Positions 33,951 to 44,873 of a stretch of DNA of 64,000 nucleotides are shown here, in pieces. The notes under the pieces are model-generated. The model did not search any database, was not told the DNA's origin, and saw only the letters and a program-made list of their open reading frames with translations. The translations under genes were made by a program, and so were the position numbers. Origin of the DNA: Muscardinus avellanarius (Eukaryota; Chordata; Mammalia; Rodentia; Gliridae); contig OY726569.1 in assembly GCA_963383645.1 (NCBI GenBank), positions 75,120,635 to 75,184,634 of the forward strand, given 5' to 3'. How positions within the stretch are numbered: the first letter of the stretch is position 1; every line of letters begins with the position of its first letter.

Positions 33951-34146
33951 CATTCCATGGTGACGCATACTTGTAATCACATAGTTGGTGAGCTGAGACA
34001 GGTGGATCACAGGTTCAAGACCAGCCTAAGCAATTTGGTGAGGTCCTCAGCAACTCAGCAAGACCCTGTTTTAAAACATCCGGCTGAGGGTGTAGCTCAG
34101 AGGTACAATACCTTTGGGTACAATCCCTAGTACCATGAAAAAAAAT
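33951..34146 (+). mobile_element. Dimeric SINE, diverged
   Basis: CATGGTGACGCATACTTGTA left arm; right arm GGGTGTAGCTCAGAGGTACA ending in an A-run. Confidence 0.85.
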
Positions 34147-34507
34147 GCTTATAGTGATAGTACATGATCTTCAAGACCTGTTCTTAAGTGGTAAAAAGCA
34201 CTATTAATGCTGCTACTCTTTTTAAGAAGGATTCATTCAACTATGTATAATTATTTAATTATATTTGCAAAAGAGAGCAAGATCAAGAGAGAGCCTGAAA
34301 GATAAGCCAACAGCTAATATCATAGTTACTTATGGGGTGGGGGTGGAATGAATAAAATAGAGGTGATTCCAGGATGAGGAGTATATGCTCCAATTAAGTA
34401 ATGTTTATATGCTTTCAATCTAAGTTCATCTACTGATTTGTAAAAAAAATTTTTTACAACAAAAGTGGTCCTCAAAATACCAATTATTCAAAATTAAAAA
34501 CAGAATA

Positions 34508-34740
34508 CCAAGTGAGATAGTGCATGCCTATAATCCAAGTGTTTGGGAGGCTGAGACAGGATGATCACAGGTTTGAAGACAACTTCAGCAACTTAGTGAG
34601 GCCCTCTACAACCTAGTGAGACCCTATTTCAAAGTAAAATATGAGAAGGGTTAGGGTTGGAGCTTTGGGGTAGAATGCCCCTGGGTTCAATCCCCAATAC
34701 TACACCCATACATACCTGAGTACATACATACAAACTGAAA
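34508..34740 (+). mobile_element. Dimeric SINE with (CATA)n tail
   Basis: Diverged left arm (GAGATAGTGCATGCCTATAA), right arm GGTAGAATGCCCCTGGGTTC, tail of CATA-type repeats. Confidence 0.83.
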
Positions 34741-34774
34741 TAAATAAAACTATATATCTAGTTAATGATTGTAT

Positions 34775-35460
34775 AAATGTGATTTCCATTGCTCCAACAA
34801 ACCATCCCTGGTTGGGTAATTTATAAAGAGTTTTACTTAGCTCAGTTTTTGAGGCTTGGGGTTTTATTGGTCAGCCCCATCGATTCAACTCCCAGTCAGG
34901 TGCCCCTTGGCTGAGTCACCACCTGGCAGATGGCATCATGGTGGTAGTACCTGCAAAAGGGGGAAGATTACATGACAAGACCAAAAGCCAGAGATAGAGT
35001 CCTCTCTTGCTCTTTTATATCAACCCTCTCAGGAGGACTAACCAGAGTCCCATGAGAACTATATCAATTCCTTCTTGGGGAAATATCCTCAATGACCTTG
35101 TCAACTCCCCCGAGCCCCACCTCTTACAGGTTCTCCCACCTCCATACTACCAATTCAGTATCACTGCAGGGCGTGGTGGCGCATGCTTATAATCCCCATG
35201 CTTGGAAGGCAGAGACAGGAGGATCAAGCAGGTTCGAAGCCAGCCGTGCTGGCTTAAGAGACCCTGTTTCCAAAAATAAAAAAAAGCATAAAATAGGTCT
35301 GGGAGTGTAGCCCGGAGGCAGAAGGGCTTCCAGGAACCCTAGTACCACCAAAAAAAAAAAAAAAAAAAATTCAGTATCACTACACTAAGGACCAAGCCTC
35401 CAGCACATGAACCCTTGGGGGACACACTGCATCTTAATTATAACAATGATACAACCACAA
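34775..35460 (-). mobile_element. LTR-like repeat of MaLR type, interrupted by a SINE
   Basis: GGTAATTTATAAAGAGTTTT, GATGGCATCATGGTGGT, ACTAACCAGAGTCCCATGAG and CCCTTGGGGGACACACTGC follow the order of an antisense MaLR-class LTR. The family is not certain. SINE inserted at 35166-35367. Confidence 0.55.
35166..35367 (+). mobile_element. Dimeric SINE, TTCCAGG variant, with 14-base target-site duplication
   Basis: GCAGGGCGTGGTGGCGCATG to GAACCCTAGTACCACC plus A-tail; AATTCAGTATCACT at 35152-35165 and 35368-35381. Confidence 0.95.
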
Positions 35461-35809
35461 AAAGATAAGAGTGTTATTTTAAGTTATTTTGAGCTCTATC
35501 TTATCCTTAGTTAATAATATCATTATTATTATTTCATTTGTATTTGATATGCTGTGTAGGAAAAAGCAAAAAGCAATGGTAATATAAGAGAAAAGTGGTA
35601 TCAGTAAATCGTCAAGGAAGGTTAATACAATTTTCATAATCTTTAAGTTTTAAAGAAAATATTATCTGACATTATCATCATTTTTGTGGCTCTACCTTTG
35701 GTGTGTATTTTTGCTTTAATTTGCATTTCCATAATGACTAATGCTATAAGCATGTTTTATGTGTTTGCTAACCAATAAATATGCCTCATTTGGAAGTAGT
35801 TTTTCCAAA
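35461..35809 (+). other. No recognisable feature
   Basis: AT-rich sequence between a MaLR-like LTR and a SINE; possibly old L1. Confidence 0.35.
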
Positions 35810-35819
35810 CTTTTGTGCA

Positions 35820-36024
35820 TATTTATTTATTTATTTATTTTGGTGGTACTGGGGTTCCTGGAAGCCCTTCTACCTCCGGGCTACACTCCCAGACCTATTT
35901 TATATATTTTTTTTATATTTGGAAACAGGGTCTCTTAAGCCAGCGAGGCTGGCCCTGAACCAGTGCGATTCTCCTTTTCCACCTCCCAAGCGCGGGGATT
36001 ACAAGCATGTGCCACCATGCCCGG
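35820..36024 (-). mobile_element. Dimeric SINE, TTCCAGG variant, with (TTTA)n tail
   Basis: TTTA repeat, GGTGGTACTGGGGTTCCTGG to GCCACCATGCCCGG. CTTTTGTGCA at 35810-35819 and 36025-36034. Confidence 0.93.
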
Positions 36025-36034
36025 CTTTTGTGCA

Positions 36035-36289
36035 CTTTTTTTTTTTTTTCCCCAGCTGATGTCCTTTATTTATTTATTTATTTTTAACAATTTTTTTATT
36101 GAACATAAATAGTATACATTTACACTATATTTGGTGCCCTCTCCCCCCCGCCCCCGTTTTCTCTCCCCCCCCCACCAATGGTTGGCCAGGTTAACCATGT
36201 CTTATTCATAATTTTACACATGTTCAGGTGAAGATGCTCCTTAATCAAGATCGGCCTTTCTCCTCTCCTATCTTTCCATTAAAACTTAG
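36035..36289 (-). mobile_element. Possible L1 3'UTR remnant
   Basis: TTTTTTTATTGAACATAAAT followed by a C-rich tract (36138-36176) has the layout of an antisense L1 3'UTR. Weak evidence. Confidence 0.35.
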
Positions 36290-36682
36290 CTAGTATTTCC
36301 CCTCTAATATCTGCACTTTTAAATAAATTACTTTTATGCATTTTAAATGAATTATGGTCCATTATAAATGAATTATTGAGTTTTATATATTATTTACACA
36401 TCTGGATAAAAGCACTTTTTTATATATGTGACTTAACATTTTTCTCCCAATTTCTTTTTAATGTCCTTGTAAGTGTTGTGATTTTTCATTTTGTTACATC
36501 CAATTTTCCAATAACTTTATGGCTAGTGCTTTTTATATACTGTATTAAAAATCTTTACCTACCTTAATTTCATGCAGATTCCCCCAATTTTTTAAGAATT
36601 CTGTTGTTTCAGCTTTTACAATAATATACCTGACATGTTTTGAGTTTATTTCTGTACACTATAGAAGGTGACAGCAATTTTT

Positions 36683-36891
36683 ATTTATTTATTTATTTTT
36701 GTGGTACTAGGGGTGGAACCCAGGGGCTTTTTCTACTCCCAAACCTATCGCATACTTTATTTGGAAATAGGGTCTTACTAAGTTGCTAAGAGCCTCACTA
36801 AGTAGCCAAGACTGGCTTGGAACCTGTTCCATTCCCCTGTCTCAGCCTCCCAAGCATTGGGATTACAAGTGTGTGCCACCATGCCCAACCT
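36683..36891 (-). mobile_element. Dimeric SINE with 15-base target-site duplication
   Basis: ATTT repeat tail; GGTACTAGGGGTGGAACCCA to CACCATGCCCAACC. GTGACAGCAATTTTT at 36668-36682 and 36892-36906. Confidence 0.95.
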
Positions 36892-37150
36892 GTGACAGCA
36901 ATTTTTAAAATATAAGGATATCCAGATGTGGCAAAATTATCAATGAAAAGACTTTAATTGCTTTATTGAATGATGTTGGTGAATTGACCATCAAACAAAT
37001 AGAGCATATGTACATAGATCTCTTTCTAGATTCTCTATTCTGACCCATTGATCTGTATACCACTTCTTATGACGATAATACAGAGACTTGCACTCAGTTG
37101 AATATCTTTGAGTTCATCCAAGCCATTGCTTGTATCAAAAATTCATTCCT

Positions 37151-37345
37151 AGCTGGGCGTGGTGGCGTATGCTTGTAATCCCTGCGCTTGGGAGGCAGAG
37201 ACAGGAGGATTGCGCTGGTTCGGAGCCAGCCTTGCTGGCTTAAGAGACCCTGTTTCCAAATAAAACAATATAAAAAATAGATCTGGGAGTGTAGCCCGGA
37301 GGTAGAAGGGCTTCCAGGAACCCCAGTACCACCAAAAAAAAAAAA
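37151..37345 (+). mobile_element. Dimeric SINE, TTCCAGG variant
   Basis: AGCTGGGCGTGGTGGCGTAT to GAACCCCAGTACCACC plus A-tail; TCATTCCT on both sides is the target-site duplication. Confidence 0.93.
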
Positions 37346-37537
37346 AATCATTCCTCTTACTGCTGAGTAGTTTTCTATAGTATAGATGTGCCATTGTACA
37401 TTTGTCCATTCATTCCTTAAATGAAATTTTGTTGTTTTCAGTTTTTTCCTATTACATGTAAATCTGCCAAGAACATTAGTAGACAGAATTTGTGTAAACA
37501 TATCCTTTCATTTCTCCAAGTAAACACCCAGGAGTGG

Positions 37538-37538
37538 G

Positions 37539-37571
<33 letters not shown>

Positions 37572-37580
37572 CGCGTGGTG
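37538..37580 (+). repeat. (TG)n(CG)n alternating purine-pyrimidine tract
   Basis: About 11 TG units run directly into CGCGCGCGCG, then GTGGTGCGTGCG. Followed by an antisense ID-like fragment (37586-37625). Confidence 0.95.
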
Positions 37581-37715
37581 CGTGCGTTGGTACTGGGGAT
37601 TGAAGTCCTAGTTCATTTTTTTATTTTGGAACTCTAACAAATTAAAACATAATACAGACTTTCATTTTGCCAATAAATCAGTAAAAATGACAAATTAATT
37701 AAATTATACTGGGAT

Positions 37716-37943
37716 AGCCAGTTGTGGTGGTGCACGCTTGTAATCCCAGCATTCGGGAGGCTGAGACTGGATGATCACAGTTCACGGCCAGCCTCAGCTA
37801 TCTAGTGAGGCCCTCTGCAACTCAGTAAGACCCAGTTTCAAAATAAAGAATAAAAAATAGGGCAGGGGCTGTAGCTTGGGGGTAGAATTCCCCTGGGTTC
37901 CATCCCCAGACCCGCAAAAAAAAAAAAAAAAAAAAAAAAAAAT
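37716..37943 (+). mobile_element. Dimeric SINE, CAGACCCGC variant
   Basis: AGCCAGTTGTGGTGGTGCAC to CCCCAGACCCGC plus a long A-tail. AATT(A/G)TACTGGGA repeats at both edges. Confidence 0.92.
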
Positions 37944-37977
37944 TGTACTGGGACAACTGGCTAACCACTAGGAAAAG

Positions 37978-38074
37978 TGAATCTTGCTAAGTTACTGCAT
38001 GCTGGCCTTGAACCTGTGATCATCCTGTGTCACTTTCCCAAGAACTAGGATCACAAGTACCACCTAGCCTGGCA
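37978..38074 (-). mobile_element. Old SINE left-arm fragment
   Basis: CTTGCTAAGTTACTGCATGC to GTACCACCTAGCCTGGC, antisense and diverged. Confidence 0.7.
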
Positions 38075-38104
38075 ATTAGTGAAATTTTAAGTGAACATAT
38101 TTTA

Positions 38105-38112
38105 TTTTTTAA

Positions 38113-38151
<39 letters not shown>

Positions 38152-38330
38152 TTGGTGGTACTGGGGAAGCCTTTCTACCTCCAGGCTACACTCCCAGACC
38201 TATTTTTTATACTTTTATTTGGAAACAGGGTCTCTTAAGCCAGTGTGGCTGGCTTTGAACCTGCTTGATACTCTTATCTCTGCCTCCCAAGCACGTGGAT
38301 TACAAGCGTGCGCCACCACACCTGGCTAAA
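38105..38330 (-). mobile_element. Dimeric SINE with (ATT)n tail and 13-base target-site duplication
   Basis: ATT repeat at 38116-38152; GGTGGTACTGGGGAAGCC to CGCCACCACACCTGGC. TGAACATATTTTA at 38092-38104 and 38331-38343. Confidence 0.94.
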
Positions 38331-38344
38331 TGAACATATTTTAA

Positions 38345-38960
38345 ATAGTTATAGTTGAGGTTAGAACAAAATCTCAAATGATTTTGAAAAGAGGGCAGGA
38401 GTGGCATCCCAAAGGTAACAAAGTACTATTTTTTTTCTTTTCCTAACTTATTACTCCCTGCATTTAGTACTCTCCTCAAGCTCATTCCTGCATTCTCATT
38501 TTATTGTGTATTAGGCTCTCTTCCAGTCATTGGCAAAACAATAAAATTAATCCTGCACTCATGAAGTTTTATTTTGGTATTCGAAGAAAATTCCATGTTT
38601 TTATTTTGGTATTCGAAGGAAATTCTCCAAAAGGATGCCCAAAAAGCCAAACTAAGGCAAAGAGAATACACAAACTTGGCTAGAGTGTACACAGCAAATG
38701 AGGTCAGGAGTTTTTATTAAACAACAATTTGTTTATATTTAACAAGGATTCAGTTCACACCAAGGAATGGAGTGTGACAATTATGATTAACCCTCTTTTG
38801 GGATTTTGAAACAATGCCAGAAACTTTAATTAACTTCCCCAAATTACTAATAGGCATTAGAGAGGAAGACTCATCCCTGAACACTCTGATGTCTGTCTCC
38901 TACTCCATGAAGTTATATTTATGCTCAAAAAGCACAAAAATGGACTAAATTGGGTCATTA
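38345..38960 (+). other. No gene; short tandem duplication at 38567-38623
   Basis: TTTTATTTTGGTATTCGAAG occurs twice, about 29 bases apart. Otherwise unique-looking sequence downstream of ADAM21. Confidence 0.6.
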
Positions 38961-38971
38961 GGAAAGAGAGT

Positions 38972-38977
38972 TTTATT
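38972..38977 (-). terminator. Candidate polyadenylation signal of the ADAM21-like gene
   Basis: AATAAA on the minus strand, about 200 bases beyond the stop codon; the closest canonical hexamer that I see. Confidence 0.45.
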
Positions 38978-39174
38978 GGTTGCTGAAGACACTGAACATA
39001 AAGGTAGGAATCACCTGAACTAAATGACAGTGTTTCTGATACTGATAGAAGGGAAGATCCCTGCATCTCTCTGTAAACTGAGAAATGTGCTAGGTTTCAG
39101 GCATGTGCTAACATTTCTGCTGCCAAGAAACTAAAACTTAATAATGCATGGGATGTTAGATCAGAGACATTTTC

Positions 39175-41343
39175 TTAAACCGATGAGTGGGCCCTAATTT
39201 CCTCAGGACCAGAATGTATTTGACAATATATATAAAGCCCAACAGCTAACAGAGAAATCAAAACAGACAATAAAAGAATCACAATTAGGGGCGGGAAAAC
39301 TCTTCTTTTTGCAGATGCCGGGCCACTGTCAATACTACCGCCATAGCCTCTGTGAAGACAGTTGGGTGGGGACCATCCATAGCGACAGTGGCAGTGGTGT
39401 TTGTTGTTGCAGATCCCCTTCATATTGCAGGTCTCAGGGAGGCAGGCTTGTGATAGAACAGACAAATTGACACATTTTTTGTGGATGCAGATCTTTCCTG
39501 TTCCACAGGCAGTGCCATCTTTCACTTCACCAAGGTCCAGTACGCCCATCCCTAAGTGATAGTCAATACTCAAGCAGGTGACACCATTGATGTAAGTGTG
39601 CTGCAAAACAGAATGCTCTTGGAGATGGGGAATGCTTTCCACATTTTCACACTGAACTCTTCCACAGAAGACATCAGACATATTACATTTTAGGTATACT
39701 GTGCCATGTAAACCACAGTGGCCAAACCGATTTCCCTGGGAGTTGACTTTTTCATAGCATTTCTGAGATGCACTCTTTGCATCTTTGCCAAAAATCTCCC
39801 TGCACTGTTGGTCATGGTTATTACACCTCTTCTGATAGCAGTAGGCATTGCCACTACAGGGGATCCCATCCTGCACATATCCATCTTCTGGACATTGATG
39901 GGATGTCCCATTACACCACTCTGGAAGGTCACATTCATTGACTTGCTCTCTACAGATTTTCCCTGGTGGTATGAATTTGCAGTCTCTGCAGCATAGTCCA
40001 AAAGCACAGGCAGCCCCTGGACTTAGAGTACAGTTCAACAGACAACAGGGATCTTTCTCACACTGCTGTATAGATCCACAGTCACACTCCTCTTCTTTTT
40101 CAACCACACCATTCCCACAGCGTCTCAGCATAAAGAATTTCCCTGGTTGGGGGTGATTTTGCAGACATAATCCTTGGTTTACCATAGTCTTTGTAAAATC
40201 AGCATAACTGCAATTGGTGAATTTCTCTGCTGGTACTCTGAAAGCACTCATAACACAACCATTTTCCCCACAAAAACAGAATTCCTCATCATGTTTCATA
40301 CCCAAAGTATGACCCAACTCATGGGTCACAGTGTTAGCAAAGAGAGACCAGGGATCTCCTTGGAAATTATCAACTCCACAGTCGATAGGAGGACGACATA
40401 TTCCTGCAACATAGGCTAGACCAAGTATGTTTATAAATGAGTTTTTAATGAAAATATGTGCAGCGTCATGCTGTAGCTGGGAAAGACTGATTCGTTTCCA
40501 CTGAGAAAAATCTTCCAAAACCTGTTGCATGTTTACTATTGGAAAAACATTTCCTTGATTCCAAATCTCAATTCCAACCAAAATCACGTAAATACCCAAC
40601 TGCTGATACACAGAATCCACTATATTGACAACAAGAAATACATCCTCTTGCACTTTTGACAAGTTGCTTTGGGAATAAGTGAAGAAATCATGACCTACTA
40701 CTACAACCAGCTCCAAAAACCACATGTGGGGCAACCAGTCACCAGCAGAATTTTGTTTCAAATCTGAGCTCTCAGATGGTTCAAATTCCAACTGTTGATG
40801 TGCTATTTCCTTCTCTTGTAAACCACATCTCATGGGTGGGAATTGTGTCTTGTTACTATGTAACCTATAAACCAGGTGTTCAAAGGTGGTAGAGTGCCTG
40901 ATGGGTTCGATTTCATAGGTGAAGTTATTTATTCGTAACATTCCCCGGAAGCCCCCAGAGCAGGCACTGAAAGCAACCAGGGATGCAGGAGCCCCCTCAA
41001 TATAACCATGATAGTAACAGTCATCAGGAATGAAGGGGTGATCCTCCAGGAGAGCATGCTGCACTGTGTAGGTGAGCACAGGGAGGTGTGTGGAAAGCAA
41101 CAGCTTCTTGACCCTTATGTGGACAATATGTTTCTGGCCCCCAAACATTAGACTGTAGGAGAGCCATCCTGGAGTCTTTGCACCTCTGCCCCTGCTGGTT
41201 ACCTTCAAGGGGATCACAACTTCTGGGAAACTGAGGTATTGGGTGGGCCCAGCCTGGGAGAAGCCAGAAAGAGACAGGGACACTTCAAGCCAGAGCAACA
41301 GAATAGTGAGACTCATGGGTGCTCCATTCTCTACAACCACCAT
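39175..41343 (-). CDS. ADAM21: ADAM21-like single-exon transmembrane metalloprotease
   Basis: 722 residues, the usual length for ADAM21. Order: signal peptide (hydrophobic 11-27), prodomain with cysteine switch PPMRCGL (Cys173), metalloprotease domain (about 205-396) with intact zinc motif HELGHTLGMKHD (341-352) and Met-turn (GCVMS, 362-366), disintegrin domain (about 405-493; loop NECDLPEWC 469-477), cysteine-rich region, EGF-like repeat (639-662), membrane segment (682-707) and a short tail. It should be a catalytically competent ecto-protease. The family is testis-enriched and linked to sperm maturation, which is knowledge of the family, not of this locus. The first Met (41343) is chosen because it gives the family-typical length; Met10 (41316) is an alternative. 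No stop or frameshift is seen. It converges with the plus-strand ADAM gene 12.7 kb away. ADAM20 is the nearest alternative identity. Confidence 0.95.
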   Translation of the reverse strand: MVVVENGAPMSLTILLLWLEVSLSLSGFSQAGPTQYLSFPEVVIPLKVTSRGRGAKTPGWLSYSLMFGGQKHIVHIRVKKLLLSTHLPVLTYTVQHALLEDHPFIPDDCYYHGYIEGAPASLVAFSACSGGFRGMLRINNFTYEIEPIRHSTTFEHLVYRLHSNKTQFPPMRCGLQEKEIAHQQLEFEPSESSDLKQNSAGDWLPHMWFLELVVVVGHDFFTYSQSNLSKVQEDVFLVVNIVDSVYQQLGIYVILVGIEIWNQGNVFPIVNMQQVLEDFSQWKRISLSQLQHDAAHIFIKNSFINILGLAYVAGICRPPIDCGVDNFQGDPWSLFANTVTHELGHTLGMKHDEEFCFCGENGCVMSAFRVPAEKFTNCSYADFTKTMVNQGLCLQNHPQPGKFFMLRRCGNGVVEKEEECDCGSIQQCEKDPCCLLNCTLSPGAACAFGLCCRDCKFIPPGKICREQVNECDLPEWCNGTSHQCPEDGYVQDGIPCSGNAYCYQKRCNNHDQQCREIFGKDAKSASQKCYEKVNSQGNRFGHCGLHGTVYLKCNMSDVFCGRVQCENVESIPHLQEHSVLQHTYINGVTCLSIDYHLGMGVLDLGEVKDGTACGTGKICIHKKCVNLSVLSQACLPETCNMKGICNNKHHCHCRYGWSPPNCLHRGYGGSIDSGPASAKRRVFPPLIVILLLSVLISLLAVGLYIYCQIHSGPEEIRAHSSV

Positions 41344-41499
41344 TATGAAGCCGTCTGTCCAGAGAAGAAATGGATAGAGTGTGACTGCTGGTCTGGCTCC
41401 TCCCCCTGAGCTGTTTAGGGTCCAGGGCTGGCCTTTAGGGATCTATGTCCTGGAAGAGTTGGGCCATCAGAGCTGCACTGCTGAAAGTAAAAACAAAAA
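41344..41499 (-). promoter_or_regulatory. ADAM21: ADAM21 5'UTR with candidate 3' splice acceptor
   Basis: Upstream of the ATG the minus strand reads TTCTTTTTGTTTTTACTTTCAG, with AG at 41482-41481. This is a good polypyrimidine tract and acceptor, 137 bases before the start codon. It suggests an upstream non-coding exon spliced to the single coding exon. Confidence 0.55.
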
Positions 41500-41704
41500 G
41501 AAGGGTGGGACAAGTGGTACGATTAGGTAAGGAAGCTGGGAGAGAAATTAGAATGCAGTGGTAAAAAAATTGATTGGTGAATCAAGAACATTGGGTTTCT
41601 TTTAATGAGGGTGGAGAGTAAGATGATATAGGTAGTACAGAATTAGTCATATCTTGATAACAGTTGACACTGAAAAGTGTATAATTATACAATTAACTCA
41701 ATTT

Positions 41705-41905
41705 TTTGGTGAAAGTACTGCATATTGAGCTCAGGAGCATGCTATCTCTAAGCTACACTCCCAGCCTTTTTTTTTTTTTTGAAACAAGCTCTCATTATGT
41801 TGCTGAGAGTCCTGCGAGGTTGCTGAGGCTTGTCTCGAACCTGTGATCCTCCTGTCTCAACCTTCCAAGTACTAGGATTACAGGTGTGTGCCACCACTCC
41901 CAGGT
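41705..41905 (-). mobile_element. Dimeric SINE, diverged
   Basis: ACTGCATATTGAGCTCAGGA to GTGTGCCACCACTCCCAGG, with a T-run between the arms. Confidence 0.83.
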
Positions 41906-43050
41906 TCTCAGTCTTTATAAATGGTATGAAATATTTATAATAAAAAGTTAAAGCAAAAAGAGAGAGACTCGCAGGTAGAATGAATGTCTCTCAATTTGGC
42001 CAGTACAGTATTGACTTAATGCCTATTGTCCTTGCCCAGGACACTGCTGATAGTGTTGCATTTGACTACCATAATTGAAGATATAAAAAATAATCACAAT
42101 TCTTATGTTGGTTGTTAGTAGTCTCATAACTTACATTAGTTTTCCTTTATTTACTATCTCCTCATTGTCTTCTCCTTCATCCACAACTCTATGAGAGGGT
42201 AAAGGATTTGACTACAGGATTCATGACTTTTACTCATTTTAGTAGTTTCTACAACATCTAGTTTAGCTCTTATATATAATGAAAAATAAAACAAGTGGGT
42301 AGGGGTGGTGAAGTACCTTGGATTATAAATGAACACTACTTAAATGCATTCATGTTTGATTATAATTTCTAGAAGAGAGAAAAATAATAAAGTTTGACAC
42401 CCTCTAAGGTTATGGGCAGAATAATGTTTTCTCCAGTTACAGGGGAGAAAACCAGACTAAAGGAAATACCTTCAGAAAGATAAATGAGAATCCAAGTAGT
42501 TTAAAGGCCTTGGGGAAAGGAACTCTTGTTAGGGCAAAGGCATTTGGAATGTTTGGTATTTTAGGATTGCTAGGGAAGAGGCCCATCGTTTGCTTACATA
42601 TGTTTATCAACAGTTTTGAAAGTGTAGAAATTCTTTACCTGGCATACAGTCTGGCTGACAACACTTATCCATTTCTTTCCTTAGTCATTAAAAAAGCATT
42701 CATGTATCTAGAGCATACAACATGCAGGGTATGGTTCCAGAGAGTAAGAAGAGAAACTCAAAACACAGAACATTATATGGTTCCATTTGGTGCACAAACA
42801 TGGCCCAGTAATAAGACCTCTGATATCATATTTAATGTTTTATAGTAACTTGGAAGTGTCCTTTTCTCATTCTGAGAAAGTATCCATAGATTTCATCATA
42901 GTCTCAGCAGACTGACAAAAATGAGTCTGAGAAGCATTGGATCTATGTAAAAACAGAGAAGTAAATAGACATTTATAATATAATCCAAACCAGATTAATC
43001 TGAGGATAATAGTTTGTACTTCAGGGATCTTTATCATAAAGACGTTTCTG
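41906..43050 (+). other. No recognisable feature
   Basis: AT-rich intergenic sequence upstream of ADAM21. The 111-codon frame at 42510-42845 has no recognisable domain. Not called. Confidence 0.4.
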
Positions 43051-43056
43051 GTTTTT

Positions 43057-43130
43057 TGTGTTTTTGTGATAGTGGAGATGGAACCCAGGGACATTTTACC
43101 TCCAAGCCATACTCTCAGCCCTATTTGTTT
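43057..43130 (-). mobile_element. ID-like SINE arm
   Basis: GTGATAGTGGAGATGGAACC to CTCTCAGCCCTAT; no B1-like arm attached. Confidence 0.7.
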
Positions 43131-44232
43131 TAATTTATTTTTTATTCATGCATTGTAGTCATACACCTTAACAGAGTCCAAAATGATAGAGGTATACATG
43201 CACACATCACTCATTTAGCCCTTCCCCATTACCCCTCATTTCCTCCCTCCTCTCATGTTTGTCTTAGTGATTGACTTTGATATGTTTGTGAATATACATC
43301 ATGTACATTATGGAATTTCCCCCTTCCCCCCTCCCATCACCCCCAGTTAGGCCTCCTTATTTGCTCATCTATAGTTTTTCCTCCTTTGCCTAGAGTTCTT
43401 CCTATGACCCCTTTTCTCCCTAGCTTCTGTATATTAGGGAGAGCATCTGATTTCTTACATTTTCTAAGAATCTCACAGCATAATGTTCACTATTTCCATC
43501 CATTTCACCACAAATGACATAATTTTGTTCTTTATGGCTTAGTAAAATTACATCGTATACTTATCCCATAGTTTCACCCTCTTTTCCCTCTTTTATGCCT
43601 ATTATTCTTAGGTTAGCTCTTTTAAGATGGGCCCATATCTCTTCAATGTCTAATTCATGTTGTCAAATTGCTTTTTCTATATTATATATTATGCATTCAT
43701 TTTTGGAGTAATCATCTTCTAAGAGCGAGATTCTATTGTTCATGTGATCTAATCTATTGTTTATGGTTTGTGTTGATGCCTTCACATTAATGATTACATC
43801 CTTTATTTCTTTCAGGCTTTGTCTAAATTCTTTTCAGAAATCCTGTATAATTTTTACTGTTAAATTTCTGATTTGTCCTTCTGGCTATCTCTGCAATTCT
43901 GTGTTGTCAGGTTCTGCTATTGTGAGGTTGTGGGGATGCGTTGCTTCCTTCTCATAATTTCAGATGTTTGTATATTTGCTGCTTTTGATATATTTATTTC
44001 CATCTGTAGGTGTCAGCCGGTATATACAAGGGCAGGCTGTGATGTATTAAATGGTGACAGTTGAGTGAGGAGGAAAGTGAAGTAATAAAGGCAAGAATAG
44101 GGTAAAGCCACAGGATCAAAAAGAGAGTATGAGTTTGGTAAGGTAGTATATAGTATAGGTTAGAGATAGTGAATATGTAGTAGGATTCTAGTAACCAATG
44201 TAGAGTATTTAGTATAGTGATATGAAGTGGAT

Positions 44233-44235
<3 letters not shown>

Positions 44236-44275
<40 letters not shown>

Positions 44276-44468
44276 TTATTGCGGGTCTGGGGATGGAACC
44301 CAGAAGCATTTGACCTCCGAGCTACACCCCCTGCCCAATTTTTATATATTTTGAAACAGGGTCTCACTGAGTTGCGAAGAGCCTCACTAAGTAGCTGAGG
44401 CTGTCTGTGAACCGTGATCCTCCGGTCTCAGCCTCCCAAATGCTGGAATTACAAGCATGCACCACCAC
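44236..44468 (-). mobile_element. Dimeric SINE, GCGGGTCTG variant, with (TTTA)n tail
   Basis: About ten TTTA units, then GCGGGTCTGGGGATGGAACC to GCATGCACCACCAC. TGAAGTGGATTTA at 44223-44235 and 44469-44481. Confidence 0.94.
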
Positions 44469-44533
44469 TGAAGTGGATTTAATACAAGACAAAGAAGAGA
44501 AAAGAAAAGAATTTTTAAAGGGGATGGAGTAAT

Positions 44534-44749
44534 GCCAGGCGTGGTGGTGCACGCTTGTAATCCCAGCATTCGGGAGGCTGAAACCGGAGGATCACGATTC
44601 GCGGACAGCCTCAGCTACTTAGTGAGGCCCTCTGCAACTCAGTGAGACCCAGTTTCAAAATAAAGAATAATAAAATAGGGAAGCAGGTGTAGCTCGGAGG
44701 TTGAATGCCCCTGAGTTCCATCCCCAGACCCACAAAAAAAGGGGGGGCG
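44534..44749 (+). mobile_element. Dimeric SINE, CAGACCCAC variant
   Basis: GCCAGGCGTGGTGGTGCACG to CCCCAGACCCAC, A-run then a G-run. GGATGGAGTA at 44522-44531 and 44750-44759. Confidence 0.93.
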
Positions 44750-44814
44750 GGATGGAGTAGATATGTACAAGAAGAGGTTTGTGAAAGGGGTGGAAAAGAG
44801 AGAAAACAAACAAG

Positions 44815-44818
<4 letters not shown>

Positions 44819-44861
<43 letters not shown>

Positions 44862-44873
44862 GTGCGCACGCGA
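44819..44873 (+). repeat. (CA)n microsatellite with CG-alternating end
   Basis: About 19 CA units followed by CGCACGTGCGCACGCG, within the L1 5'UTR. Confidence 0.95.

Larger units (their letters stand above)
36290..37540 (-). mobile_element. Old L1 ORF2 C-terminal region, interrupted by two SINEs
   Basis: Antisense ORF2 phrases: CATGTTTTGAGTTTATTTCT, ATTCTGACCCATTGATCTGT, TACTGCTGAGTAGTTTTCTA, AAGTAAACACCCAGGAGTGG. SINEs at 36683-36891 and 37151-37345. Confidence 0.75.
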
